A stretch of DNA of 64,000 nt from Marchantia polymorpha subsp. ruderalis. Its lineage: Eukaryota > Streptophyta > Marchantiopsida > Marchantiales > Marchantiaceae. The position numbers and the translations under genes are program-made. A model generated the notes under the pieces. That model made no database searches, was not told the DNA's origin, and saw nothing but the letters and a program-made list of their open reading frames with translations. The stretch is from contig AP031358.1 in NCBI GenBank assembly GCA_037833965.1, positions 6,642,001 to 6,706,000 of the forward strand. The letters run 5' to 3'. Within the stretch, counting starts at the first letter, position 1. The number at the start of each line of letters is the position of its first letter. This document shows, in pieces, positions 54,601 to 63,622 of this stretch.

Positions 54601-54754
54601 GGGGGAGGTGTCCGCGGCGTTGCAGAGGTTGGGACTGCGCAGTCGAGCGGAAGAGTGGCAGGGTAGGGAGTTAGTGCGCGGCAGTCGGCCGCGCCGGAGA
54701 CGCAGTACAGGTTCCGCGGAGTGTAGTGTAGCGTGGTTCCGTGCAGGCGTGTAG
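51632..54754 (+). CDS. ORF3 protein in LTR 2, intact
   Basis: 1040 codons. It differs from the LTR 1 copy by two residues I could see: Pro-to-Leu near residue 99 and Lys-to-Asn near residue 975. As the 3' LTR copy of A3 it lies 1285 bases downstream of the pol stop in the same transcriptional sense, so A3 genomic RNA would contain it as a third gene. Function unknown; see the N-terminal domain and coiled coil described for the other copies. Confidence 0.8.
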   Translation: MTFDRAAENVPFLNSRFQSLVRAARIHLLAAEHSRRRRAGDFLLIEGEVSARDLELRAIRVCRERKKRGQCGSRMSGRANPRNAMTRPSRLRMVPLRLLQNGLRAFEERLIARKLDFLLWGWNYICANMVREWLEPQGPPSRGLRPHVDRWTVQDWAQALGRCAGMPGHLLFDSESIKVTKQEEAQFVELFKTGRSTKNGYRTRDYKDRFRRTLSAALMQLLQPHRACYITLWQVSFVECVIEGTPIHWASILHRVMRQHAFEEKGGTLNHLSPFLINFYRQRNCLTAAELEHFPPLSIDHPGKYVRENEVDTDAEESPTSTPSRRRDEGRHTPAARVPRKRRWREESEEEQHQEPSAPIRPRPLCEPYSRPKQKARRLVLPADSADTATIATEIGSASPERREEARTTAGATGHAATSSGERPPTGQGPPELPRAMRTDVPFAHRRTSADGRASADRRTQVDVDLRLRVGRSSPPVHRRSPVHRTPPHVPPVHRQESPPFQRRKGKEPAEEPPTRHRPSGPDPPAHHAPQFAPSAPGSSSRGDTSRERAEAAPSAGSPPIDAPSAVGPIGQGTSGVRPPAMSPSAIDVRGATPATDKAPANAPAHGPGTAPTDRSRVQQTEERSDCPRDEISMRDAQSNPAQPPSARPPSATDDGDRENAVGNQQASDGDAARVHSPSALDILATSSEAAAVPSQAAHVDDVQPHSGQSPTQSMATEILHSDDDDGGSTEEMSGAEDTEEEEEEIVGAPAAALSEQVIPLLRYLDRKVDKYADPLQPGSYIELVRRRTRTKVHTSKLLARVDQELRDLKEKHECLWGQYKLNQKFYKHSEKMKDEKLGELTKEQVKVKEALDSEQAQNRILSEELVRQTRLLEQCQLARQADEELIRRLQSECGELRAQRAEAESQLVILEEDRRKEADRTKVETARRVAHCLKGYAHWEVKAQEKLTLREFELRAAGLLSGDSRSRRKVAKNLEAFLSKAQDTMSALEGEVSAALQRLGLRSRAEEWQGRELVRGSRPRRRRSTGSAECSVAWFRAGV

Positions 54755-54790
54755 CGTAGTGCAGTGTAGTGTTAGGTAGGACTTAGAAGG

Positions 54791-54799
54791 TATAAAATA
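54791..54799 (+). promoter_or_regulatory. TATA box of LTR 2
   Basis: TATAAAATA, 36 bases after the ORF3 stop codon, same context as in LTR 1. Confidence 0.7.
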
Positions 54800-55790
54800 G
54801 TTCCAGGCGTTTTGCCTGGGGTTCTTTCCCATCAGAAGTGCAGATCAGGAACCCATTTCCTTTGCGTGTTTGTGTCCTTGAGTTCTGTCACCACGCACGA
54901 GGAGTTACAACTTAGCGTTCCGCATTTTGTAGCTGAAGGCCTTCGGCCGAATGTTCAGAGCTAGTACATTGGTTAGAGACTTGAGTAGTTCGGATCTGCA
55001 CCTGCGGGTGACTGCCGATGCTCAGAGCCAGTGACTAGTTAGATACTTGAACAGTTTCGCCCCTACACCTTCGAGTGTTTCTTTCTGATTGTACTCCTTG
55101 GGATTTTTCCCCTGAATGCCAAAGTGAAGTTTTGCTACTTCGTGTAAGCCTTGGTTGTAAATTCAGGTTACGCTGCAGCAGGTGCCTTGAGGGTAACCCC
55201 TGTAGTATTTCTGGGAATGACAAGTGCCTGAGAATTCAAACTCTTCAATAGACTGTTGTTGTGTTACTGGAATGTTTCACAGTGAGTCCTTCAGTGCGGA
55301 CCTGTGTTCTCTGCGCGTTTTGTGAGTTGAGAGTGTTGTTCACCGCGTAGGAGTGACTTCGATCCGAAGTAGGCAGTCCAAACCGGGTTTCCTACACTAG
55401 CAGCAAGCTAGTGGAAGTGTTGTAAAAGCCGGAGTTGGGAGTCACTGCCCGCAGCTTTGCCGAGTGTGCTCGCGAGAGACTTTTTCCCCCTGAAATCTTG
55501 AGTAGAGGTCCTAACGGATCTCTGGGTTGTGTTTCTGTAGTTTCAGGTGTGTGTGTGTGTGTGTGTGTGTTACGCTACACTGTGCGACCTCCGAGTGCGC
55601 TCCGAGTGGACACTTGCAGTATTTCTGGGAGTGACAGTTGCCTGAGAATTCAAACTCCTCAATAGTCTGTTAAAACGTGACACTTTGTACCCTGTGTGTT
55701 CCTCTGTCCCTGTGGGTTCGACCTTTCTACCACTATATTGCAGTTTTAGCCTTTAGTGGGTTATTACATAAGAAGCCGACAACTTCTTTT

Positions 55791-55808
55791 TGGCGCCGCT
55801 GCCGGGGA
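55791..55808 (+). other. Primer-binding site, tRNA-Asp type (A4)
   Basis: TGGCGCCGCTGCCGGGGA, identical to the other two copies in sequence and spacing. Confidence 0.75.
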
Positions 55809-55854
55809 CAGTTGCGTCAACACCGGGGTTTTTACGAGCAGCCATGCTCGGTGA

Positions 55855-58686
55855 ATGTCGACTGGGGCTAGCGGGAGCAACCTAAGTGCTAGAGCTGTCC
55901 GCAAGTTCCGACGAGATTCAGAGAAGGCCGTGGAAGAGACACGGCGTCAAAACAAGAAAACACCAAAAAGAGTACCTAAGCCTAGTTCGGCCGACATCCT
56001 TGGGGAACCTACCCCCGGCGACCCGGAACCAAACTTGGTGCTTACAGTTCTACTAGATATTCCTTGCACGGACCCGCCTAGTGAAGTAGAACCGACCGCC
56101 CGAGAACCGTCGACAGACACACCGATGGCGGACGGACAAGCCAATGTGCGGCTACCTCAGCCGATTACTAAACATTCCTACCCGAAGTACAAAGGGAGTG
56201 GGGATGACGACGATGCAGATTCATACATCAAGTTGTTCGAGTCGGTGTCTATTGCCAATCGCGAGATCGCAGACGACGACCGACTAAGGATCTTTCCAAG
56301 CCTTCTGCGGAAGAAAGCGAGGAGTTGGTACAATCACGAGAGCATCGATCCGACTGGGTTGACAACATGGGCCCAGCTGAAGGAGAAGTTCCTTCGCCGC
56401 TTTCGCGAGCTCGGCTACGACAGCCGGGTTTTGACAAAGTTACGTAATTTGCAGCGAGAGAAGAAGGAGAGTCTGCGTGACTACACGGAGAGATTTCTGG
56501 ACCTCCTTGACAGAATATCGAAAACAGGACCAGGGTCCCCTTTCTCGGTACAACAAGCTGTGGATTGGTACGTGACCGGTTTAACTCGGGAGATGGAGAC
56601 TTTTTGCCGACGCAGCAAGTGCGACACTATTGAGGATGTGATTGCATCGGCAGAAGCCTTCGAAACTTCCACTCTCAACCGAAGAGGGAGAGAGAGATGG
56701 GAGTTGAAGGAGCGAAAACCGAAGGGAGGGCGAAGACGACGTAGAGGTACAACTCCGTCATCGGAGGAATCGTCTTCGGACGAGAACCGTTCCTCATCCG
56801 AAGAAGAGGAAACCTCATCGTCGGAGGAGGAGAAGAAGAGGAAGAAGCATGGGTCAGCGAAGAAAAAGGGCATCCGACGAGTGACTACGGACAGAGCGCC
56901 GGGAGATATAGCTTCGAAGATGGAGACCCTTGTGAAGGACTTCGCCGATCTCAAGGTTCAAGTGGTAGGCGGGCATGATCGCCGAAAATCACCCGGGAGG
57001 GTGCGAGCGAACTTATGGTGTACTACGTGCGGGGCGGTGGGACATGCAAACACCGAGTGCCTTACCACCCGGCCGTCATATCCAGTCAACGCAGTAGAGT
57101 GGGCGCAACCGTACTATGGAGAGCACCCTCAGTACTATGGAGAGGCTAGCGAAGAGACAGCCTACGCCGTCCAGTCGGTGCCTACCCCTCCTGCAGTTTC
57201 AGCAATGCAAGTCCCACGATATATTCCGGTGGATCGGGCCACTACGGTACCTGTGAGGCGGAGAGCACCTCCAGGGACGTTTGACCCACCGCCACCGCGA
57301 GCTTGTTATAATTGCGGGGAAGTTGGGCACTTCTCACCGCAGTGTCCCCATCAAAAAAGGCGAAACGATTATGCTCCGACATGTAGTAATTGCAAGAAGG
57401 TCGGGCACACTGCGCCAGAGTGTGATCAGCCACCAGTCCCTCGGCCAGTGGTACGGTTTGTGAACACTCCTGCCAAGGAGGACGTGCAAGTTAACCAGGT
57501 CGAAGTAGGTTCAGACGGGGATGGCGAAGACGAAGAATGGCCGGCGGAAGAGGTTATGTGCGCACGGGTCGAAACTCGTAGCTCCAAGAAATCCAAGGAG
57601 CAAGAGCGTGACACTCGCAAGCACGAACGGAGAACCGCCGACCGGACGGGAAAAGGAAAGGAGAAGACATCCAGCAAGTCCGACTTGCGACCTGCTCGGA
57701 AGTCTTCGGCTACGCGAGAAACACCAGCAGTGCGCCCCCAGACAGCGGTCGAGGACGAGCCAGTGCGCCTACTGAAACGGGACTATGCTCCGGATATCCG
57801 CAACGAGGTAACCAACCTGTTGAAGGAAGCGATCCGCACGCAAAAGGACCCGCCAAGGCCAGACCTGACCTCCTCCCTTGGGGCGAAGTTAGCAGCCACC
57901 GTGGAACCTCGCAGAGCGTCGCCGACCCCGGCGACCCAACGCGCCCACTATGACTTGGTCGAAGATCTCGGGAGTCGAAAAGTGAACATCACGTTCAAGC
58001 AGCTCTTGGAGGACAATAAGACGTATCGGAGAATGTTGATGCTTTCGCTACGGCATCCGCGGAAGCCGCGCGCATCCACATCCTCTCAAGTATATCAAGT
58101 GGAGAGCGAAGACCAAGGGCCACCTGAGATCGATGTGGAAATAGCAGGATGTTGTGTACGCAGAGTGCCCATCGACTCTGGATCAGGAGTCAACATAATG
58201 ACGGAGGATACAGCGAGAGTCTTGGGGTTCAGTCAATACGAACCCTCGAAGCGAGTGTTGAGATTAGCGGATCAGACGCGGAGAATGCCTGCAGGTATGC
58301 TGCGCAATGTCAAGACAACCATCGGGGGTGCGGACTTTCGGTTGACGTATATCATCCTTCAACCGATGATGAAGCAGGGCTATGACGTTCTGCTCGGGCG
58401 ACCATGGCTATATGGTGCACAAGTCAGATGTGATTGGCGAAGACATCGCCTTAAGTTTCCTCATCCTTCGGAACCGACCAAAACCATTACGGTGCCCTGG
58501 AATAGGGTCAGGCACGAAGGAGAGACCCCATCGACAAGTGCAGGTTACACATCGGGCGAGGACAGTGAGTCGACCGCGCGATCGGATTCCAGTGGTACCG
58601 AATCCGATTACTTCGTGGGATTCGTTGCCTGCTGTTCGGTGGAAGAAGAAGAAGAGCAGGAAGCTATTCAGCCGGAAGACGAATAG
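55855..58686 (+). CDS. gag: A4 Gag-Pro polyprotein, intact
   Basis: 943 codons from ATG 55855. Residues about 105-245 form the Gag capsid-like domain (SYIKLFESV, ARSWYNHES, LRDYTERF). Residues 275-345 are Arg/Lys- and Ser/Glu-rich. CCHC knuckles lie at about 389-402, 484-497 and 510-523. A Lys/Arg-rich spacer follows, then the aspartic protease with active-site IDSGSGVN (Asp 774) and YDVLLGRPWL. An acidic tail ends before TAG. Gag assembles the particle and packages RNA through the knuckles; the protease would mature Gag and Pol. This is the only unbroken gag of family A in the window. The start is supported by the same ATG in three copies. Confidence 0.95.
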   Translation: MSTGASGSNLSARAVRKFRRDSEKAVEETRRQNKKTPKRVPKPSSADILGEPTPGDPEPNLVLTVLLDIPCTDPPSEVEPTAREPSTDTPMADGQANVRLPQPITKHSYPKYKGSGDDDDADSYIKLFESVSIANREIADDDRLRIFPSLLRKKARSWYNHESIDPTGLTTWAQLKEKFLRRFRELGYDSRVLTKLRNLQREKKESLRDYTERFLDLLDRISKTGPGSPFSVQQAVDWYVTGLTREMETFCRRSKCDTIEDVIASAEAFETSTLNRRGRERWELKERKPKGGRRRRRGTTPSSEESSSDENRSSSEEEETSSSEEEKKRKKHGSAKKKGIRRVTTDRAPGDIASKMETLVKDFADLKVQVVGGHDRRKSPGRVRANLWCTTCGAVGHANTECLTTRPSYPVNAVEWAQPYYGEHPQYYGEASEETAYAVQSVPTPPAVSAMQVPRYIPVDRATTVPVRRRAPPGTFDPPPPRACYNCGEVGHFSPQCPHQKRRNDYAPTCSNCKKVGHTAPECDQPPVPRPVVRFVNTPAKEDVQVNQVEVGSDGDGEDEEWPAEEVMCARVETRSSKKSKEQERDTRKHERRTADRTGKGKEKTSSKSDLRPARKSSATRETPAVRPQTAVEDEPVRLLKRDYAPDIRNEVTNLLKEAIRTQKDPPRPDLTSSLGAKLAATVEPRRASPTPATQRAHYDLVEDLGSRKVNITFKQLLEDNKTYRRMLMLSLRHPRKPRASTSSQVYQVESEDQGPPEIDVEIAGCCVRRVPIDSGSGVNIMTEDTARVLGFSQYEPSKRVLRLADQTRRMPAGMLRNVKTTIGGADFRLTYIILQPMMKQGYDVLLGRPWLYGAQVRCDWRRHRLKFPHPSEPTKTITVPWNRVRHEGETPSTSAGYTSGEDSESTARSDSSGTESDYFVGFVACCSVEEEEEQEAIQPEDE

Positions 58687-58692
58687 CAATTA
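58684..58692 (+). promoter_or_regulatory. Stop-codon readthrough site gag/pol (A4)
   Basis: TAG CAA TTA, followed by ACT GTG and an open pol frame in phase. Confidence 0.78.
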
Positions 58693-58695
58693 ACT

Positions 58696-61527
58696 GTGGG
58701 ACTGGGAAGGAGTGAGACGAGTCACACCGAGGGCATTGTCGACCCTAGTGACTGTCACGAAGTACAACTCAGTCCCGGCAAGTGCTTGAAGGTATCAAGC
58801 GCAGTGAGAGGAGACGAGCTAAGGAAAGTACAGGCCTTCCTTAGCCATTATGTCGACGTTTTCGCCTGGAAGATCGAAGACATGAAGGGGATACCCGCAC
58901 GGTATGGGGAACACCGTATCGATTTACTGGACGACTCAGTACCCATACGACAGCGCCAGTATCGCCTCAACCCAAAGTACTCCTTGCTAGTGAAAGAGGA
59001 GATAGATAAGTACTTGAGCGCTGGAATTATTTACCCTGTGCTCAGCAGCGAGTGGGTGTCGCCGATTGTTATCGTACCCAAGAAGTTGACGGGTAAGATA
59101 CGAGTGTGTCAGGATTTCCGGAAGTTGAATGCAGCAACACGCAAGGATCATCACCCGTTACCATTCACGGATGCCATTCTAGACCATGTCGCAGGACATG
59201 AATGTTATAGCTTCCTGGATGGGTTCTCAGGTTACAATCAGGTGTCTATCCGTGAACAGGACAAGGATAAAACTACGTTCACAACCGACTGGGGAACTTA
59301 CGCATACCACAAGATGCCCTTCGGTCTGTGCAACGCGCCTGCCACCTTTCAACGGATGATGACCAATATCTTTCAGGAACAACTGAGGAAGTTCCTGGAA
59401 ATATTCATAGATGACTTCTGTGTCTTTGGGAAGCGGTCTGAACACCTAAGTCACTTGAAGCAGACCTTCGATAAATGTAGAGAGAGCAGTTTATCACTGC
59501 ATCCCGAGAAGTGCTTTTTCTTCATGACTAGTGGGATCTTGTTGGGTCATCGGGTCTCGGCAGACGGCATTGCGGTGGACGTCGAAAAGGTCAAAGTTAT
59601 ACTCGAGCTTGAGCCACCCACGAATCTAAGAGAGCTGCGAGCATTCCTGGGTCATGTGGGCTACTATCGAAGATTCATACACATGTATGCAATACTGGCG
59701 GCGGACCTGACCAAGTTGTTGAAGAAGGACGAGCCTTATGCTTGGGGTGCGAACCAGCAGTCAGCATTTGAGGCTCTAAAAGCAAAACTCACGACTGCTC
59801 CCGTACTAAGGAGTCCAGACTGGAATCGACCATTCCATGTTTACGTTGACACCTCGGCATTCGCCATCGGTGTAGTACTGAGTCAAAAGGATGACAACAA
59901 AAAGGACTACCCGATCTACTTCGCGAGCCGACAGCTGTCTCTAGCAGAGCGGAAGTACACCACGACGGAGAGAGAAGCGTTGGGGATGGTGTACTCCTGT
60001 AAAAAGTTCCGTCACTACCTAATCTGCTACGAGTTTGTGTTCCATGTGGACCACTACGCATTGCAACACCTAGTCAAGAAAGCCGACCTATCCGGTCGAA
60101 TCGCCAGGTGGGTGTTATTACTACAAGAGTTCACCTACACGGTCCAGACCAGGAAAGGGGTGCACCACGAAAATGCGGATTACTTGTCCCGATTATGGAC
60201 CCAGCCGACAGAGGAGGAATTGGTGGACGATTTTCCAGATGAAGAGTTATTTCAGTTGTCTGGAGGACATGAGTCCCGCTATGCCGACCTGTATCGATAT
60301 CTGCTAACCCTCCAGTGTCCCGAAGGCATGGATTTGGAACAGCGAACTGTCTTTATTCATAAGGCAGGCCCGTACCAACTCCAACAGGGGGTGTTGTTCA
60401 AGAAGATGGCAGATGAGCGCTTATGCAGATGCCTGGAGGAATCAGAGGTCCCAAGAATAGTGAGTGCGATGCACACAGAGGAGGCGGGTGGACACTATGC
60501 CACCAGGAACACGGTCACAAAGATCCTAAATGCGGGGTATTGGTGGCCGACCATGTTTAAGGATGTTCTCGATTACATCCGCAAGTGCGACAGTTGCCAG
60601 AGGACGGGGAGACCCACGCCTACAACACAATGGCCCCTGACTCCCATCATGCCTCTAGCACCTTTCGAAAAGTGGGGTATTGACTTTGTAGGGCCGATAC
60701 AACCAGTGACTAGAAGTACACGAAGGCGCTACATTCTGGTAGCCACGGACTATGCCACCAAAATGGTAGAGGCCCGGGCCACCAGAAGGGATGATGCTGC
60801 CACAGTGGCAGCATTCTTGTTCGAGTCAATCATCACACGCTACGGATGTCCCTTAGAGCTAGTCAGCGACCGGGGCACGCATTTTCTGAATCAGATCATC
60901 GAAGATCTGACACGGTATTTCCACATCAAGCACCGGAAGACTACTCCATACAATCCCAAGGCAAATGGACTGACGGAGAAGTCCAATGGTCTGCTGTGTA
61001 AAATACTACTCAAGGTCATGGTGAATCACGCTCACGACTGGGATACGAAGCTAGCAGCCGCTCTATGGGCGTACCGCACAGCTGAGAAGATCACGACCAA
61101 ACAGACACCATACTTTCTGGTGTATGGGCAACACCCGATCCTCCCGATCGAATTTGAAGTACCCACCCAACGAACGTTGGATTTGCAGAGGATGGGCGCA
61201 GAGGAGAGTCAGCTCTACAGGTTACAGGAAGTCATGCTGCTGGATGAGAGGAGAAGAGACGCCGAAGATCGCACCAGGAAAATCCAGCTCCGCCGAAAGG
61301 AGAGATACGATAAAAGGATCAAACCAGTACTCCTGCAGGCGGGTGATTTGGCATTGCTCTACGACAGCAGGCATGCCAGATTCCCAGGCAAACTGCACCT
61401 AAGGTGGATGGGACCTTACAGGGTTGTCGAAGTCTTCCCGAATGGATCCATCCAACTTGCGGACCTGGCCGGCGATTTGTTAGGCACCCGAGTGAACGGG
61501 TGGCGGTTGAAGAAATACCACATATGA
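58696..61527 (+). CDS. pol: A4 Pol: RT, RNase H, integrase, intact
   Basis: 943 codons in the gag frame. RT spans about 90-270 with Asp 175 and Asp 239/240; RNase H about 380-500 with Asp 385, Glu 427, Asp 452, Asp 495; the integrase zinc site has His 593 and His 600 with Cys 631/634; catalytic Asp 663, Asp 725, Glu 761. The C-terminal domain ends in WRLKKYH with no chromodomain, which with the tRNA-Asp-like primer points to the Tat/Athila side of Ty3/gypsy. There is no ATG near the start, so expression should depend on the UAG readthrough. With the gag before it, this is the most complete coding unit of the family here. Confidence 0.95.
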   Translation: MGLGRSETSHTEGIVDPSDCHEVQLSPGKCLKVSSAVRGDELRKVQAFLSHYVDVFAWKIEDMKGIPARYGEHRIDLLDDSVPIRQRQYRLNPKYSLLVKEEIDKYLSAGIIYPVLSSEWVSPIVIVPKKLTGKIRVCQDFRKLNAATRKDHHPLPFTDAILDHVAGHECYSFLDGFSGYNQVSIREQDKDKTTFTTDWGTYAYHKMPFGLCNAPATFQRMMTNIFQEQLRKFLEIFIDDFCVFGKRSEHLSHLKQTFDKCRESSLSLHPEKCFFFMTSGILLGHRVSADGIAVDVEKVKVILELEPPTNLRELRAFLGHVGYYRRFIHMYAILAADLTKLLKKDEPYAWGANQQSAFEALKAKLTTAPVLRSPDWNRPFHVYVDTSAFAIGVVLSQKDDNKKDYPIYFASRQLSLAERKYTTTEREALGMVYSCKKFRHYLICYEFVFHVDHYALQHLVKKADLSGRIARWVLLLQEFTYTVQTRKGVHHENADYLSRLWTQPTEEELVDDFPDEELFQLSGGHESRYADLYRYLLTLQCPEGMDLEQRTVFIHKAGPYQLQQGVLFKKMADERLCRCLEESEVPRIVSAMHTEEAGGHYATRNTVTKILNAGYWWPTMFKDVLDYIRKCDSCQRTGRPTPTTQWPLTPIMPLAPFEKWGIDFVGPIQPVTRSTRRRYILVATDYATKMVEARATRRDDAATVAAFLFESIITRYGCPLELVSDRGTHFLNQIIEDLTRYFHIKHRKTTPYNPKANGLTEKSNGLLCKILLKVMVNHAHDWDTKLAAALWAYRTAEKITTKQTPYFLVYGQHPILPIEFEVPTQRTLDLQRMGAEESQLYRLQEVMLLDERRRDAEDRTRKIQLRRKERYDKRIKPVLLQAGDLALLYDSRHARFPGKLHLRWMGPYRVVEVFPNGSIQLADLAGDLLGTRVNGWRLKKYHI

Positions 61528-61549
61528 GTGTTCGCGTGGGCGCTCACAA

Positions 61550-61564
61550 TTGAGGAGGGGGGCA
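61550..61564 (+). other. Polypurine tract of A4
   Basis: TTGAGGAGGGGGGCA directly before LTR 3. Confidence 0.75.
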
Positions 61565-63177
61565 TGTGGTACCCCACTTTTGGCAATTTTGAGGAAATTA
61601 AAACATTTTTGAAAAACTGTACCCTGGCAGCAGTGTAAGTAGCCTTCGGTACATCAAAACATAGTGAATCCGGAAGATCGCGGGGATTCTCGAGGGATCT
61701 TGTAGAATCTGGGCTTTGAGGTGCAGCAGTAAGGTCAGGCACCACCCTCCCTGCGAGCTCCGCAGTTAGGATCTCTACGGCGCAAGGCGCAAAACCCGCC
61801 TTCGGAGGTTGCGTCCGCGGCTGTAGGGAAACCCCCATAATTAGGTCAACCCTCGGGCGCCTTGACCAAGTTAGGATCCCGTTGGAAAAAGCTCGACGCG
61901 CTGATTCTAACGAGCCCAAGAACGCTTGGAACGGACGAGGACTTAGGGAGTTATCGCTACTGGAAGAAACGGAGGCGGTCGCCTACGGCGGAAGGAGTTC
62001 GCCACCGGCGCGAATTCCGCCTACGCGGAAGGGGGATTCAAGTTTTGTCCTATGCGCGGACGAAGGCGTTCGCCTGTGCACAGGCGAAGTAGGGTTAGGG
62101 TTAGATTTAGGTTGTAAGTTAGAGGGGAAGGCAGCCGCCGACTCCTCAGGTGTAGGTTCTGTTGCGGCTCGCACCATGGTAGTGCAGTGTAGTGCTAGGT
62201 AGGACTTAGAAGGTATAAAATAGTTCCAGGCGTTTTGCCTGGGGTTCTTTCCCATCAGAAGTGCAGATCAGGAACCCATTTCCTTTGCGTGTTTGTGTCC
62301 TTGAGTTCTGTCACCACGCACGAGGAGTTACAACTTAGCGTTCCGCATTTTGTAGCTGAAGGCCTTCGGCCGAATGTTCAGAGCTAGTACATTGGTTAGA
62401 GACTTGAGTAGTTCGGATCTGCACCTGCGGGTGACTGCCGATGCTCAGAGCCAGTGACTAGTTAGATACTTGAACAGTTTCGCCCCTACACCTTCGAGTG
62501 TTTCTTTCTGATTGTACTCCTTGGGATTTTTCCCCTGAATGCCAAAGTGAAGTTTTGCTACTTCGTGTAAGCCTTGGTTGTAAATTCAGGTTACGCTGCA
62601 GCAGGTGCCTTGAGGGTAACCCCTGTAGTATTTCTGGGAATGACAAGTGCCTGAGAATTCAAACTCTTCAATAGACTGTTGTTGTGTTACTGGAATGTTT
62701 CACAGTGAGTCCTTAAGTGCGGACCTGTGTTCTCTGCGCGTTTTGTGAGTTGAGAGTGTTGTTCACCGCGTCTGAGTGACTTCGATCCGAAGTAGGTAGT
62801 CCAAACCGGGTTTCCTACACTAGCAGCAAGCTAGTGGAAGCGTTGTAAAAGCCGGAGTTGGAAGTCACTGCCCGCAGCTTTGCCGAGTGTGCTCGTGAGA
62901 GACTTTCCCCCTGAAATCTTGAAGTAGAGGTCCTAACGGATCTCTGGGTTGTGTTTCTGTAGTTTCAGGTGTGTGTGTGTGTGTGTTACGCTGCACTGTG
63001 CGACCTCCGAGTGCGCTCCGAGTGGACACTTGCAGTATTTCTGGGAGTGACAGTTGCCTGAGAATTCAAACTCCTCAATAGTCTGTTAAAACGTGACACT
63101 TTGTACCCTGTGTGTTCCTCTGTCCCTGTGGGTTCGACCTTTCTACCACTATATTGCAGTTTTAGCCTTTAGTGGGT
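61565..63177 (+). repeat. LTR 3 of the A array, internally deleted
   Basis: Starts TGTGGTACCCC and follows the A LTR to about 62100. It then has 79 bases of unrelated sequence (62101-62179) and rejoins the LTR at TAGTGCAGTG, just after the ORF3 stop. TATA (62214-62222), R/U5, the duplicated modules and the GT run are present. It ends at AGTGGGT, lacking the terminal TATTACA. It is more diverged from LTR 1 and LTR 2 than they are from each other. Confidence 0.92.
62101..62179 (+). other. 79 bp filler replacing ORF3 in LTR 3
   Basis: No match elsewhere in the window. It follows AGGGTTAGGG and begins TTAGATTTAGG, so microhomology with a G-rich repeat may have guided an end-joining repair. Confidence 0.7.
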
Positions 63178-63622
63178 GTGAGCCAAACCTTCCCACCCTT
63201 CAGCGTTTGTAGTCCGGGTGGGGGTTCGAACTCCCATAATCTAACTTCTCTGATTGCAAGCCATGTACTCAAAGTGTATTCGGGACAATGAGATCATAAA
63301 CACTTGCTCCTTCACAGACAAATTATCCAGAACTGAAAATAATAACCTTGCTGTCTACTATTTTCGCAAGAGCATCAGACAAGCTCTTTGTTACATAAAG
63401 ATCTAACCCAACTCTGGGTGACTTCCTCAATACTACAGCCGCTGTGGGCTTTCCTAGATACCAGTCCCACTCCCAATTCCTACTCAGAGTTCAATGTCGA
63501 CTTCTCAGCTCCCACCTTCAGACCCCACCAGATTTCTCTCTCGGATTCAACTCTCACTTTTCAAGTTCAAATTCAGATCCCGACTGTCAGATTTCAGTCT
63601 CAGATTTCACTTCACTCACATC
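63178..63622. other. Flank after the A array
   Basis: Non-repetitive sequence beginning GTGAGCC at the broken LTR end; no gene recognised. GGGGGTTCGAACTCCC (63222-63237) resembles a tRNA T arm but no tRNA surrounds it. Confidence 0.4.

Larger units (their letters stand above)
39205..55768 (+). mobile_element. Family A element A3 (first unit of the array)
   Basis: LTR 39205-44588, internal region 44589-50384 (5796 bp), LTR 50385-55768: 16.56 kb in all. Both LTRs are 5384 bp and nearly identical; I noticed about five differences. gag carries a nonsense codon and integrase has lost a zinc-binding Cys, so this copy is not autonomous. Its right LTR also serves as the left LTR of the next unit, so the two share it. 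Confidence 0.93.
50385..55768 (+). repeat. LTR 2 of the A array, shared by two units
   Basis: 5384 bp, collinear with LTR 1 (offset 11180) with only a handful of substitutions. It is the 3' LTR of A3 and the 5' LTR of A4; there is no target duplication on either side, and internal regions flank it on both sides. TATA at 54791-54799. Confidence 0.95.
50385..63177 (+). mobile_element. Family A element A4 (second unit of the array)
   Basis: LTR 2, internal region 55769-61564 (5796 bp, the same length as in A3) and the damaged LTR 3. Both ORFs are intact with all catalytic residues, but the 3' LTR has lost about 3.8 kb including ORF3 and also its terminal bases. A4 and A3 internal regions differ by scattered substitutions, clearly more than LTR 1 and LTR 2 do. 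Confidence 0.9.

Noticed and set aside
61380..61527. Chromodomain at the Pol C-terminus
   Set aside because: The tail after the integrase has only the GPYRV-type domain and ends at KKYHI; no chromodomain aromatic cage is present.
62088..62125. Interstitial telomere repeat at AGGGTTAGGGTTAGATTTAGG
   Set aside because: Only two to three imperfect units, and AGGGTTAGGG is part of the normal A LTR; not a telomeric array.
63222..63237. tRNA gene or tRNA-derived SINE from GGGGGTTCGAACTCCC
   Set aside because: T-arm-like only. No A box, anticodon stem or acceptor stem could be found around it.
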